NCBI GenBank assembly: GCA_964615335.1
Contig: CAZTMT010000014.1
Location: 1-64,000 of the forward strand
Length of the DNA stretch: 64,000 nt
Origin: HR10 sp964615335
Lineage (GTDB): Bacteria > Acidobacteriota > Blastocatellia > HR10
Direction of reading: 5' to 3'
Each line of letters begins with the position of its first letter. The stretch's first letter is position 1. A program made the position numbers and the translations under genes. The notes beneath the pieces are model-generated. The model was given only the letters and a program-made list of their open reading frames with translations, was not told the DNA's origin and ran no database searches. Shown here one piece after another: positions 1-10,304 of this stretch.

Positions 1-2
1 TT

Positions 3-212
3 CAGGCTCTGCAGCAGGCAGTCGCCGGACAACAGGAAGCCATTCAGGCTCTGCAACAGACGATCGCCAGACAACAGGAGGCCATTCAGGCTCTGCAGCA
101 GGCAGTTGCGGAACAGCAAGAAGCTATTCGATCTCTCCAGCAGACGATCATGGAACATCAAGAAGCCATTCGATCGCTGCAACAAGCCGTCATCGCTTTG
201 GCGGAGCGGCTC
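3..212 (+). repeat. 42-bp in-frame tandem repeat (about 5 units)
   Basis: Units begin at 3, 45, 87, 129 and (diverged) 171. Each is 42 bp and encodes 14 residues of the form QALQQ(A/T)(V/I)AxQQEAI. Because 42 bp equals two heptads, gain or loss of units would keep both frame and coiled-coil register. More units probably lie to the left of the window. Confidence 0.85.
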
Positions 213-629
213 GAGCGAGTCGAAGGGCGGCTCGAAGAAGTCGTCGCTCAGCAGGCGGTGACCGTCGAAGAGGTTCGGGAGGTCCGACGCGGGTTGAGCC
301 GTCTGGGCATTGTGAGCGAAGAGGTCGTGCGCAAGACCCTGCAGGCGGCTGTCGAAGAGTGGTTGAAGGCGGGCACGGTCAAGCGCTTGCTTCTGGCCGA
401 TCGAGAAGTGGATGTCGTCATCCGCGATGCCGACCACATCCTGCTGGAGATCACGGCGCGCGCCCATCTTCAGGACATTGAGAAGCTCAAGCGTTCGGCT
501 GAGGAGTACGAGCGGCAATGGGGCGTGCGCCCGCGCCTGGCTATAGCGTGCGCTTACGTGGCCCCTCCGGTCCTGCGCCGTCTGATGGAAGAGGGAATCG
601 AAGTGATCTCCGCCGAGCTTCCTGAGTGA
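3..629 (+). CDS. Coiled-coil protein with C-terminal PD-(D/E)XK-like (DUF3782-type) domain, 5' truncated by window edge
   Basis: The reading frame is open from the first bases of the window, so the true start lies to the left; an internal ATG at 150 is not the likely start because the same repeat pattern continues upstream of it. The N-terminal part is a run of 14-residue (two-heptad) units rich in Gln/Glu/Ala/Leu, predicting a long coiled coil. The C-terminal ~90 residues carry a D-x(n)-E-I-T pattern (EVDVVIRD then ILLEITAR) and a final hydrophobic strand, as in DUF3782/DUF4143-like members of the PD-(D/E)XK nuclease superfamily common in cyanobacteria and thermophiles. The biological role of the family is not established. 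It ends 109 nt before sat, which has its own promoter. Confidence 0.75.
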   Translation, partial: QALQQAVAGQQEAIQALQQTIARQQEAIQALQQAVAEQQEAIRSLQQTIMEHQEAIRSLQQAVIALAERLERVEGRLEEVVAQQAVTVEEVREVRRGLSRLGIVSEEVVRKTLQAAVEEWLKAGTVKRLLLADREVDVVIRDADHILLEITARAHLQDIEKLKRSAEEYERQWGVRPRLAIACAYVAPPVLRRLMEEGIEVISAELPE

Positions 630-667
630 ACCCCTTTTCGGTCTTCGCTTCAGCCGACACGGCTGCC

Positions 668-696
668 TTTGCAAACGGAATCAGCCTGCGTATAAT
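668..696 (+). promoter_or_regulatory. Sigma70-type promoter for sat-cysC
   Basis: TTTGCA (668-673), a 17-nt spacer and TATAAT (691-696). It lies 41 nt upstream of the sat ATG and downstream of the previous stop codon. Confidence 0.65.
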
Positions 697-737
697 CGCT
701 TCTTTGCTTGAGATCACGATGAGGGAGGAGATGGCCG

Positions 738-1913
738 ATGAACGGGCGACGTCCTCTGGGAATCCCCCCTCACGGCGGGCGTTTGGTAGACCGCCTGCTG
801 CGCGGAGCGGAACGGGAAGCGGAGGAGCGGCGGATTCGGACGCTTCGCCGAATCGCTCTGGATGAGTGGGCGATCTCAGATCTGGAGCTGATCGCCGTGG
901 GCGCCTTCAGCCCCCTTGAAGGATTCATGGGACAAGAAGACTACCAGTCCGTGCTCGAACGCAAGCGTCTGGCCAACGGACTCCCCTGGACGATTCCGAT
1001 CACGCTGGCCGTCTCGCGAAGGGAAGCCGACGCTCTCGGCGAAGGGGATCCCGTGGCTCTGACGGATCGAGAGGACCGCGTGCTCGGCCTTCTCTATCTG
1101 GAGCAGAAATACGTGGTGGACAAGGAACGCGAGGCGCGCCAGGTCTTCGGGACGACGGACCCGGCTCATCCCGGCGTTCGCCGTCTGTACGAGACCGGTG
1201 AGGTTTATCTGGCCGGAAAGATCAGCCTGCTGCAGAGGCCAGAGCATCCGGAATATCGCGCCTACTGGCTCGATCCGGCCCAGTCCCGACGCATCTTCCA
1301 GGAGAAGGGCTGGCGGACGATCGTCGGCTTCCAGACGCGCAATCCCGTGCATCGCGCGCACGAGTACATCCAGAAATGCGCTCTGGAGATCGTGGACGGT
1401 TTGTTCCTGCACCCGCTTGTCGGGGAGACCAAAAGCGATGACATCCCGACCGATGTGCGGATGCGGTGTTACGAGGTTCTGCTCGCGCACTATTATCCGC
1501 GGGATCGCGTCGTACTGGGAGTCTATCCGGCGGCGATGCGCTATGCGGGGCCTCGCGAGGCCGTCTTCCACGCGATCGTCCGGAAGAACTACGGGTGCAC
1601 ACATTTCATCGTGGGACGCGATCATGCCGGCGTCGGGAACTATTACGATCCCTTCGACGCTCATCGGATCTTCGAGGAATTCGATCCCGATGAGCTGGGG
1701 ATCACGCCGCTTTTCTTCGACAACGCCTTCTACTGCCGGCGGTGCCAGGGGATGGCTTCGGCCAAGACCTGTCCCCATGGGGAGTCCGAGCGCCTCACGC
1801 TCTCCGGAACGGAAGTGCGGCGCCGGCTCCGGGAAGGAGAGCCGCTTCCGCCGGAATTCACGCGCCCGGAGGTGGCCGAAATCCTCGCGGCGGCTTTCGG
1901 CATGGTCTCGTAA
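738..1913 (+). CDS. sat: Sulfate adenylyltransferase (ATP sulfurylase)
   Basis: Makes adenosine 5'-phosphosulfate (APS) from ATP and sulfate, the first step of sulfate activation. The 391-aa protein has the usual single-chain Sat length. The nucleotide-binding motif QTRNPVHRAHE begins near residue 199, followed by HPLVGETKSDDIP and GRDHAGVG. A Cys cluster near the C terminus (CRRCQGMASAKTCP) resembles the zinc site of thermophilic/deep-branching bacterial Sat enzymes. Start 738 is chosen because GGGAGGAG lies just upstream; an ATG at 731 is in another frame. cysC follows 17 nt later, so APS is probably passed directly to APS kinase. The gene is assimilatory or PAPS-forming rather than dissimilatory, as no apr/dsr genes are visible. 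Confidence 0.95.
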   Translation: MNGRRPLGIPPHGGRLVDRLLRGAEREAEERRIRTLRRIALDEWAISDLELIAVGAFSPLEGFMGQEDYQSVLERKRLANGLPWTIPITLAVSRREADALGEGDPVALTDREDRVLGLLYLEQKYVVDKEREARQVFGTTDPAHPGVRRLYETGEVYLAGKISLLQRPEHPEYRAYWLDPAQSRRIFQEKGWRTIVGFQTRNPVHRAHEYIQKCALEIVDGLFLHPLVGETKSDDIPTDVRMRCYEVLLAHYYPRDRVVLGVYPAAMRYAGPREAVFHAIVRKNYGCTHFIVGRDHAGVGNYYDPFDAHRIFEEFDPDELGITPLFFDNAFYCRRCQGMASAKTCPHGESERLTLSGTEVRRRLREGEPLPPEFTRPEVAEILAAAFGMVS

Positions 1914-1930
1914 ACGCGGAGAATCCGACG

Positions 1931-2461
1931 ATGGAGGAAGGCTTCGCCCTCTGGTTCACCGGATTGCCCAGCTCGGGGAAGACAACGCTCTCGCGGCTGG
2001 TCGAAAGCCAGTTGCGCGCGCGCGGTCTGAAAGTCGAAGTTCTCGACGGCGATGAGGTGCGGCAGCATCTGAGCCCGCACCTGGGGTTCAGCAAAGAGGA
2101 ACGCGACCTCCATATTCGACGAATCGCCTACGTGGCCCGGCTCCTTGTGCGCAATGGCGTCATCACGATTGTGGCGGCCATCTCACCCTATCGCCAGACG
2201 CGACAGTACGCGCGCGAGCTGATCGGCCGATTCGTAGAGGTCTACGTGCACTGTCCTCTGGAGATCTGCATCGCGCGCGATGTGAAAGGGCTCTACAAAA
2301 AGGCCCTGCGAGGAGAGATCTCCCAATTCACGGGCATCTCAGACCCCTACGAGGAGCCTTCCGCTCCGGAGCTTATCATCCACAGCCACCAGGAGACGCC
2401 TCAGGAGAGCGCCCAGCGCGTGATGCGGCGGCTCGTCGAGCTCGGATACCTATCCCCCTGA
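1931..2461 (+). CDS. cysC: Adenylylsulfate (APS) kinase
   Basis: Phosphorylates APS to PAPS, the sulfate donor for sulfotransferases and for PAPS reductase. The 176-aa chain opens with a P-loop, LPSSGKTTL, followed by the family motifs LDGDEVR, RIAYVARLL and YVHCPLEICIARDVKGLYKKA. The frame extends upstream to 1742, but that part overlaps sat; ATG 1931 gives the canonical N terminus directly before the P-loop. It is the second gene of the sat-cysC pair. Its 3' end overlaps the convergent yqeY gene by 12 nt. Confidence 0.95.
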   Translation: MEEGFALWFTGLPSSGKTTLSRLVESQLRARGLKVEVLDGDEVRQHLSPHLGFSKEERDLHIRRIAYVARLLVRNGVITIVAAISPYRQTRQYARELIGRFVEVYVHCPLEICIARDVKGLYKKALRGEISQFTGISDPYEEPSAPELIIHSHQETPQESAQRVMRRLVELGYLSP

Positions 2462-2914
2462 CGCTTCCGACGAGAGTCGAGCGCGCACGATCTCATGGAC
2501 CCGCTTCCCCTCGATGAGCTGACCGGCCAGCTTCGCCATAACGGCTTTCATCACGGGTCCCACGTCCGCCAGAGTTCGAGCGCCCAGCTCGGCGATTGTC
2601 TCCTCCACGATGCGCTCGATCTGCGCATCGCTCAGCGGAGCCGGCAAGTACCCTTCCAGGATCTCAATCTCGCGCGCCTCCTTCTCGGCGAGATCACGAC
2701 GTCCCCCTCTCTCGTAGTGCTCGATCGCCTCCCGTCGCTGCTTGATCAAACTCTTGAGGACATGGATCACTTCCGCATCCTCAAGCGCCCGTCCCAGAGC
2801 GACCCGACGATGCGCAAGCGCCGTCTTCACCAGACGCAGGGTACTCACCCGCAAATCCTCACGCGCCTTCAAGGCGGCAACGAAATCCTTTTCGATTCGC
2901 TCCTGCAGGCTCAT
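2450..2914 (-). CDS. yqeY: GatB/YqeY domain protein
   Basis: A 154-aa stand-alone version of the helical YqeY/GatB C-terminal domain, which in the amidotransferase GatCAB contacts tRNA; the free-standing protein has no firmly assigned role. The N terminus (MSLQERIEKDFVAALKAREDLRVSTLR), the central ...RREAIEHYERGGR... and EIEILEGYLP motifs are typical, and the length matches the family. The ATG lies 3 nt after the stop of the upstream small gene, with GTGAAGG as ribosome site, so the two are translationally coupled. It converges on cysC with a 12-nt 3' overlap, leaving no room for a terminator between them. Confidence 0.9.
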   Translation of the reverse strand: MSLQERIEKDFVAALKAREDLRVSTLRLVKTALAHRRVALGRALEDAEVIHVLKSLIKQRREAIEHYERGGRRDLAEKEAREIEILEGYLPAPLSDAQIERIVEETIAELGARTLADVGPVMKAVMAKLAGQLIEGKRVHEIVRARLSSEASGG

Positions 2915-2917
2915 CCT

Positions 2918-3175
2918 TCACTTCCCCCCCTTCGGCGTCTTCCGCGCCGCGGACGTCCTCCCCGGACGCATCGGCGATTCAGTTCCCGATTGCTCTAAGA
3001 TGCTCCAGAGCTGATCGCGCTCCAGTTTACGAATCAGCTCGAGCGCCTGAAGCAAACGCTCCTTCAGGGCGTTCCACTCCGGAGAGGTCCCCGTGTGGAT
3101 CCCCCGCTCGATCTCCCGAAGCACCGGATGCAAGAGCGCTCTCAACTGTTGGGCATCGGTCTTCCATCCGGTCAT
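2918..3175 (-). CDS. Small helical protein of unknown function
   Basis: An 85-aa, charged, probably all-helical protein (for example LHPVLREIERGIHTG and LLQALELIRKLERDQ) ending in a basic tail (RTSAARKTPKGGK). I do not recognise the family. ATG 3175 is preferred because GAGGAGG sits about 8 nt upstream; a GTG at 3208 in the same frame is the alternative. It immediately precedes yqeY with a 3-nt gap, so the two form one transcript. The basic tail would suit nucleic-acid or ribosome contact, but that is only a guess. Confidence 0.6.
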   Translation of the reverse strand: MTGWKTDAQQLRALLHPVLREIERGIHTGTSPEWNALKERLLQALELIRKLERDQLWSILEQSGTESPMRPGRTSAARKTPKGGK

Positions 3176-3290
3176 CGTCCTGGCCTCCTCAAGAGACACA
3201 CCGCTCACATCATATCACATCCTGGTGCCCGAAAGCGCCCCTTTTCAGAAGACCAGCCTGTGAAGGCCGACGAGCGCAGCCTTTTTCTGC

Positions 3291-3320
3291 TAGACAGAAT
3301 GCTTCGAATGCCGTTACAAT
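3291..3320 (+). promoter_or_regulatory. Promoter for bcp, nearly leaderless
   Basis: TAGACA (3291-3296), an 18-nt spacer and TACAAT (3315-3320). A start 6-7 nt after the -10 would fall within one or two bases of the bcp ATG at 3329, implying a leaderless or very short leader mRNA. Confidence 0.45.
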
Positions 3321-3328
3321 CCCCGCCT

Positions 3329-3805
3329 ATGGCGACGAAGGTGAACGTCGGCGATCTCGCTCCGGATTTCGCGCTGCCGGATCAACAGGGCCATATACGT
3401 CGGCTCTCGGACTTTCGAGGTCAGTGGGTTGTCCTTTATTTCTATCCGCGCGACAATACCCCGGGGTGCACGAAGCAGGCCTGCGGCTTTCGCGATCTCT
3501 TCCCAGAATTCCAGAAGCGGAAGGTCGCCGTCCTGGGTATCAGCGTGGACTCAGTCCGCAGCCACGAGGGATTCGCGCGGAAATACGATCTTCCCTTCCC
3601 TCTTCTGGCCGATCAGAAGAAGGAAGTCGTCCGCGCCTACGGTGTCTGGGGGGAGAAGACGTTCATGGGACGCCAGACGATGGGCACGCATCGCACGTCC
3701 TTTCTCATTGACCCCGAGGGACGCATCGCCAAGATCTACGAGAAGGTCAAACCAGAAGGACACGCCGAGCACGTCCTTCAGGACGTGCTTCAACTCGCGA
3801 AATAG
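3329..3805 (+). CDS. bcp: Thioredoxin-dependent peroxiredoxin, BCP/PrxQ family
   Basis: Reduces hydrogen peroxide and alkyl hydroperoxides in the cytoplasm using thioredoxin. The 158-aa protein begins MATKVNVGDLAPDFALPD and carries YPRDNTPGCTKQACGFRD with the peroxidatic Cys (TPGCT) and the second Cys five residues on, the PrxQ arrangement. The C-terminal VKPEGHAEHVL is also typical. The frame is open further upstream, but the ATG at 3329 matches the family N terminus and the promoter position. A thioredoxin gene at 9.9-10.2 kb could supply reductant. Confidence 0.93.
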   Translation: MATKVNVGDLAPDFALPDQQGHIRRLSDFRGQWVVLYFYPRDNTPGCTKQACGFRDLFPEFQKRKVAVLGISVDSVRSHEGFARKYDLPFPLLADQKKEVVRAYGVWGEKTFMGRQTMGTHRTSFLIDPEGRIAKIYEKVKPEGHAEHVLQDVLQLAK

Positions 3806-3917
3806 GGAAAGCCCCATCTCCGGCGAGGCGGGAACGACCTCTCGCGACATGAGGTCGAAGGGGAAAAGACATCCCTTTTGGCTCCGGAGAGGAGATACGC
3901 TTGTGCCGCCACACTGC

Positions 3918-3949
3918 GGGCTCCTTGCGGAGAGATCCGCAAGGAGCCC
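3918..3949. terminator. Perfect 14-bp hairpin between bcp and radical SAM gene
   Basis: GGGCTCCTTGCGGA (3918-3931), a 4-nt loop and its exact complement (3936-3949). It lies between the convergent ends of bcp and the Tes-like gene. There is no clear T-tract on either strand, so it may act bidirectionally or only protect 3' ends. Confidence 0.55.
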
Positions 3950-3957
3950 ATAACGGC

Positions 3958-6027
<2,070 letters not shown>

Positions 6028-6102
6028 AATACGGCCCTCCTTTGAATCGTCCATTTCGACGGGCGCCTTGACGGAGCCCCTCCGCACTTCGGAGACGACC
6101 CC

Positions 6103-7170
6103 TCATTCGGCGCGCCGCACTTCGTACGCGGATGAGACCGGCGCCGCCCGCCAGAGTTTCACCCCCAGCGTCTGCGGGTCGCGCCAGTTATCTAACTCGG
6201 CGACCTGTTGCACGCACGAGATCGTGCAGTAGGGCGCGCAGGCCTTCTCGGTCAGATACTCCCGTCGCATATCCTCCCGAGTGTAGGCCTCCAGCGGGAT
6301 CCCCGGATACCCCCTCTGCTGCGAGCAATAGTGCACCAAGCCATCCTCGCACACATAGAGATACCGAGCCCCCGCCCGGCAGCGCCACCGATTCGGTCGC
6401 CCCTCGACCAGATTCCGCTGAAACCGATTCACCCGACTGTAACTCCACTTGCCGAGCTTCTGCACGGCCAAAAAGACTTCTCGCTCCCGAGGCGAGAGCG
6501 GACGCAGCCGCCCCCACTCATCATGAATCACCCCGACCGAGCAGGAGAACCCCAGCTCCACAGCCCGGCGCGCGATCACCAGCGCATCTTCGGGATTCCG
6601 CACCCCGCTTCCCAAGACCGTGTTGATGTTCACCTTAAAACGCGCCAACTCGCTCAACCACACGAGCTTCTGATCGAGCACCTTCAGACTCTTCCGCGAG
6701 ACCTCATCCGGCCGTACATTGTCAATGCTGATCTGCAGATACTCCAGCCCGGCCTCATTCAGCTTTCGAATCCGCTCGCGCGTGAGCAGATATCCGTTGG
6801 TGATCAACCCGGCCATGATCCCATGCTTCCGAATATGCCGGATCACCTCCTCCAACTCCGGATGCAGAAGCGGCTCCCCCCCACTGATGGTGATGATACT
6901 TGTCCCCAGCTCAGCCAGCTTGTCCACGCGCCGCCGCAGCACATCGGTCGGGATCGGCGCCGAAACCCGGTCATACTCATTGCAATAAGCGCACGAGAGA
7001 TTACACCGCCGCGTCACAATCAAATGGGCCAAAACGACATGATCCGTCCAGAGCAAGCCCTTCACAATCATCCGCAGCTCGCGCCAGCACCGAAGGGCCT
7101 CTCCAAAGATGCCCAGAACAAACCATACCCCTTCAGCCCATTTCTTCACGCGACTATACAAAGCCCCCAT
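6103..7170 (-). CDS. Radical SAM protein with SPASM-like C-terminal Cys cluster
   Basis: A 355-aa protein with an amphipathic N-terminal stretch, the cluster motif CNLSCAYC, the SAM-binding ISGGEPLLHP, and a C-terminal set of Cys residues (WRCRAG, VHYCSQQRG, CAPYCTISC) resembling SPASM/twitch auxiliary clusters. It most resembles MoaA/PqqE/HpnH-type proteins but I cannot assign a substrate. It is the upstream member of a pair with the Tes/Mss-like gene (75-nt gap, same strand), which suggests a shared pathway, perhaps modification of lipid tails or head groups. That pathway link is an inference from position only. Confidence 0.8.
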   Translation of the reverse strand: MGALYSRVKKWAEGVWFVLGIFGEALRCWRELRMIVKGLLWTDHVVLAHLIVTRRCNLSCAYCNEYDRVSAPIPTDVLRRRVDKLAELGTSIITISGGEPLLHPELEEVIRHIRKHGIMAGLITNGYLLTRERIRKLNEAGLEYLQISIDNVRPDEVSRKSLKVLDQKLVWLSELARFKVNINTVLGSGVRNPEDALVIARRAVELGFSCSVGVIHDEWGRLRPLSPREREVFLAVQKLGKWSYSRVNRFQRNLVEGRPNRWRCRAGARYLYVCEDGLVHYCSQQRGYPGIPLEAYTREDMRREYLTEKACAPYCTISCVQQVAELDNWRDPQTLGVKLWRAAPVSSAYEVRRAE

Positions 7171-7562
7171 AAAGAACCCACGTGAGATGTAAGCAAATCC
7201 CGTGCCTTAATGAGGCTATCCTTCCCCGATCTCTCATTCAAGTCAACTTTTTTCTTCCAATTAGCCCCAATGCGCCGCACTCGAGCCACTCATCCGATTG
7301 GATACTTCTGATACATCCTCTGCCGAAAGGACGACGCAAATATGGGTCTTAAGGATACAAATTCCCGGTCTATCAAAACGAGTCGTGTTCTCTTGATCCA
7401 AAATTTCCTCCGGTCCTCTGCCACTTTGAAGCTGATCCGGTTCGCAAAGGGCCGGGTTAGCATGCCAATTCTGCATGAAAAGGCCTTCCGAAGGGCGGAC
7501 AGGGGCTCGACGGCCTTCCAGAGGTTATGTTAGCATGCCTTTCTTTCGATAAGGAGAGAGAG
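7171..7562. other. AT-richer divergent intergenic region with direct repeats
   Basis: 392 nt between the radical SAM pair and the LLM oxidoreductase, noticeably less GC-rich than the surroundings. I see no convincing gene. It holds two copies of GTTAGCATGCC (7456-7466 and 7527-7537), two copies of GGCCTTCC near 7483 and 7512, and a possible minus-strand promoter with TTGACT (complement of 7241-7246) and a weak -10 about 17 nt on. The paired GCATGC palindromes could be operator half-sites. Confidence 0.45.
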
Positions 7563-8585
7563 ATGAAGGTTGATCTCATTGTGCCGCGATTTCGGCTCGA
7601 AGATGTTCCGGCACTGGCCCGGCGCGTGGAAGAGCTGGGCTTTGACGGGCTCTGGTTTGGGGAGACGGGCGGCGATCCGTTTCTGGCGATCGCCCTGGCG
7701 GCCCAGCACACAGAACGACTCACGCTGGGGACGGCCGTGGCGATCGCCTTCCCGCGCAGCCCAATGGTCACGGCCTATATGGCGTGGGACTTGCAGCGGC
7801 TGGCGCGAGGGCGTTTTATCCTGGGATTAGGCAGCCAGGTGAAGGCCCATATTGAAAGGCGCTTTGGGATGCGCTGGATGGCCCCGGCGCCGTGGCTGGG
7901 GGAATACATCGCCGCCTTGCGAGCCATTTGGACCTGTTGGCGTCAAGGCACGCCCCTTTCATTTCGCGGTGAGCACTACAGCCTGAGTCTGATGACGCCC
8001 TTTTTCACGCCTGAGCCGAACCCCTATCCGGACGCGCCCATTTACATTTCTGCGGTGAATCGGGGAATGCTGCGACTTGCCGGTCGCATGGCCGAGGGAG
8101 TGCACGTGCATCCTCTGCATTCGGAGCGATACTTGCGCGAATGGGTCTGGCCGGAGCTACAGGCCGGATGGAGCGCGTCGGGTCGCGCGCGGGCGACGTT
8201 CGAGATCGTCGCCCCGGTGATCATCGTTTCCGGTCGCGATGCCGCCGAGTGGGAAGAGAGCCGACGCTTCGCCCGAGAGCAGATTGGCTTTTACGGCTCG
8301 ACGCCAGCATATCGCGGGATTCTGGAGCTTCACGGATGGGCTGATCGGGCCGACCGATTGCGCGCGCTGGCGGCTTCCGGACGGTGGGAGGAGCTGGTTG
8401 ATGTCGTCTCCGACCAGATGCTGGAGGCGTTCGCTCTGGTCTCTCCTCCGGAAGAGTTGGCCGAGCGGCTCCGCCAGCGGTATCAGGCTCTTGTGGACCG
8501 GATTGTCTTTTACGGACTCCGCCCGCCGCGTCCCCTGCAGGATGAGGCCTTCTGGAAGCATGTGCTTCGGGAACTGAAAGCGTGA
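7563..8585 (+). CDS. LLM-class (luciferase-like, probably F420-dependent) oxidoreductase
   Basis: A 340-aa TIM-barrel flavin/F420 oxidoreductase of the bacterial luciferase-like superfamily. Typical elements are LARRVEELGFDGLWFGE near the N terminus, LTLGTAVAIAFPRSP, FILGLGSQ, and PIYISAVNRGMLRLAG with MAEGVHVHPLHS. The sequence resembles the TIGR03617-type F420-related subfamily, but cofactor choice (F420 or FMN) cannot be read directly. ATG 7563 has AAGGAGAG just upstream; an in-frame ATG at 7527 lacks this. It stands alone, converging on purA with 9 nt between stop codons. Substrate unknown. Confidence 0.85.
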   Translation: MKVDLIVPRFRLEDVPALARRVEELGFDGLWFGETGGDPFLAIALAAQHTERLTLGTAVAIAFPRSPMVTAYMAWDLQRLARGRFILGLGSQVKAHIERRFGMRWMAPAPWLGEYIAALRAIWTCWRQGTPLSFRGEHYSLSLMTPFFTPEPNPYPDAPIYISAVNRGMLRLAGRMAEGVHVHPLHSERYLREWVWPELQAGWSASGRARATFEIVAPVIIVSGRDAAEWEESRRFAREQIGFYGSTPAYRGILELHGWADRADRLRALAASGRWEELVDVVSDQMLEAFALVSPPEELAERLRQRYQALVDRIVFYGLRPPRPLQDEAFWKHVLRELKA

Positions 8586-8594
8586 AGGGGGCTT

Positions 8595-9899
8595 TCAGGC
8601 GAGCCAGGATTCCAGAGAAGATCCGGGCACCCGGATCATCTCCTCCCGTTCGGCTCCGGTCGAGATGAGGGCGATCTCACATCCGACGAGCCGACTGATG
8701 CGCTCAATGTAGCTGCGGGCCCGGGGGGGGAGCTCCTCGTAGCGAGTGAGTCCACTTGTAGGCTCCTGCCATCCGGGCACGGTCTCATAGATGGGTTCGC
8801 ACTCCTGGAGCTGCTCGCACGAAGCCGGGTAGTAGGTGAGTTTCTCTCCGCGATAGCGATACCCCACACAAATACGGATCTCCGGCAAAGGATCGAGCAC
8901 ATCCAGTTTCGTGAGCGCCAGGGCAGTGAAGCCATTGATCAGAACGGCATAAGCGACGGCGAAAGCGTCCAACCATCCGCAGCGGCGGGGGCGTCCTGTG
9001 GTCGCTCCATACTCGCCTCCTCCCTGTTGCAGAAGCTGCCCCACTTCATCATGCAGTTCTGTGGGGAAAGGGCCTTCGCCCACGCGCGTCGTATAGGCCT
9101 TGAGAACCCCCAGGATCCCTGTGATGCGCGTCGGGGGGATTCCCGTCCCAATGGCCGCGCCGCCTGCCGAAGCGTGCGAGGACGTGACAAAGGGATAGGT
9201 CCCATGATCAATATCGAGCATCGTCCCCTGGGCTCCTTCGAAGAGGATCCTCTTGCCTTCAGCCAGAGCCCGGTTCAGATAGAAGGCCGTGTCCGTCACA
9301 AAAGGGGCAATCCGCGCGCTCAACTCGCGATACCGATCACAGATCGGACGCGGATCCAGGGGTTCGGCCCCGAAGGCGCGGAGCACGCGATTGACTTGCT
9401 CACCTAACTCTGTGATTTTCTCGCAGAGGGAGCGTGGTTCGCAGAGATCCCCAACGCGCAGTCCGCGCCGCCCATACTTCAGCTCGTAGGCGGGGCCGAT
9501 GCCCCGCATCGTCGTCCCCACGCGCCGTTCTCCCAGATGGTGCTCCAAAACAGCTTCCAGAGCGCGATGATACGGCAGGATGACATGTGCCCTGTGGCTG
9601 ATGAGCAACCGATCGGGCCCGATCGAGATCCCGGCACTCCGGAGCGTTCCGATCTCCTCCAGCAGAGCCTCCGGATCCACAACGACGCCATTACCGATGA
9701 CGCAAACTTTTCCCTCGCGCAGGATCCCTGTGGGGATCAGATGCAGGACGAAGCGCTGCCCTTCGATCAGAACCGTATGTCCGGCATTATGTCCCCCCTG
9801 ATACCGGGCGACGATATCGAAGGACGCCGAGAGCCAATCAACGATCTTCCCCTTTCCCTCATCGCCCCACTGGGCTCCGACGACGACGACGTTCTTCAT
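8595..9899 (-). CDS. purA: Adenylosuccinate synthetase
   Basis: Joins IMP and aspartate with GTP to make adenylosuccinate, the first committed step of AMP synthesis. The 434-aa chain has the P-loop-like GAQWGDEGKGKIVD at the N terminus, VARYQGGHNAGHTV, TTMRGIGPAYE, LFEGAQGTMLDIDHGTYPFVTSS and GRPRRCGWLDA, all hallmark PurA segments, with no gaps. Its ATG overlaps the stop of trxA (ATGA), so it is the last gene of a glgA-trxA-purA run. Confidence 0.97.
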   Translation of the reverse strand: MKNVVVVGAQWGDEGKGKIVDWLSASFDIVARYQGGHNAGHTVLIEGQRFVLHLIPTGILREGKVCVIGNGVVVDPEALLEEIGTLRSAGISIGPDRLLISHRAHVILPYHRALEAVLEHHLGERRVGTTMRGIGPAYELKYGRRGLRVGDLCEPRSLCEKITELGEQVNRVLRAFGAEPLDPRPICDRYRELSARIAPFVTDTAFYLNRALAEGKRILFEGAQGTMLDIDHGTYPFVTSSHASAGGAAIGTGIPPTRITGILGVLKAYTTRVGEGPFPTELHDEVGQLLQQGGGEYGATTGRPRRCGWLDAFAVAYAVLINGFTALALTKLDVLDPLPEIRICVGYRYRGEKLTYYPASCEQLQECEPIYETVPGWQEPTSGLTRYEELPPRARSYIERISRLVGCEIALISTGAEREEMIRVPGSSLESWLA

Positions 9900-10231
9900 A
9901 CCCCTTCGAGATAGGGCGCGATCATGCGGACGATGTTCTCCTTGGCCGTCACGCCGATGATACGCTCCTTCTCCTCCCCGTTCTTGAAGAGAATGAGCGT
10001 GGGAATCCCTTTGATCCCGTATCGGCTGGGCGTCAGGGGGTTCTCATCCACATTGACCTTGGCGACCTTAAGACGCCCGGCATATTCTTGAGCAATCGCC
10101 TCGACTGTCGGGGCAATGACGCGACAGGGCGCGCACCAGACGGCCCAGAAATCCACCAGCACCGGGACGGGCGAACTCAGGACCTCGGTTTGAAATGTCG
10201 CATCAGTGACCTCGATGACATTCCCCGCCAT
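9896..10231 (-). CDS. trxA: Thioredoxin
   Basis: A 111-aa thioredoxin with the active-site sequence WCAPC (Cys33 and Cys36) inside VLVDFWAVWCAPCR, the cis-Pro segment GIKGIPTLILFKNG and normal length. It is a general disulfide reductant in the cytoplasm; possible clients in this window are the BCP peroxiredoxin and PAPS reduction. The frame is open to 10297, but the ATG at 10231 has GAGGAGGTG directly upstream and gives the normal N terminus. The last Ala of the usual CGPC is replaced (CAPC), a common variant. It overlaps purA by 4 nt. Confidence 0.95.
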   Translation of the reverse strand: MAGNVIEVTDATFQTEVLSSPVPVLVDFWAVWCAPCRVIAPTVEAIAQEYAGRLKVAKVNVDENPLTPSRYGIKGIPTLILFKNGEEKERIIGVTAKENIVRMIAPYLEGV

Positions 10232-10304
10232 GACTTTCACCTCCTCAGAAAGATTCTCGCGATATCCCCAAGGGCGCACGATTCCCGGATCGGACATGGC
10301 TCCC

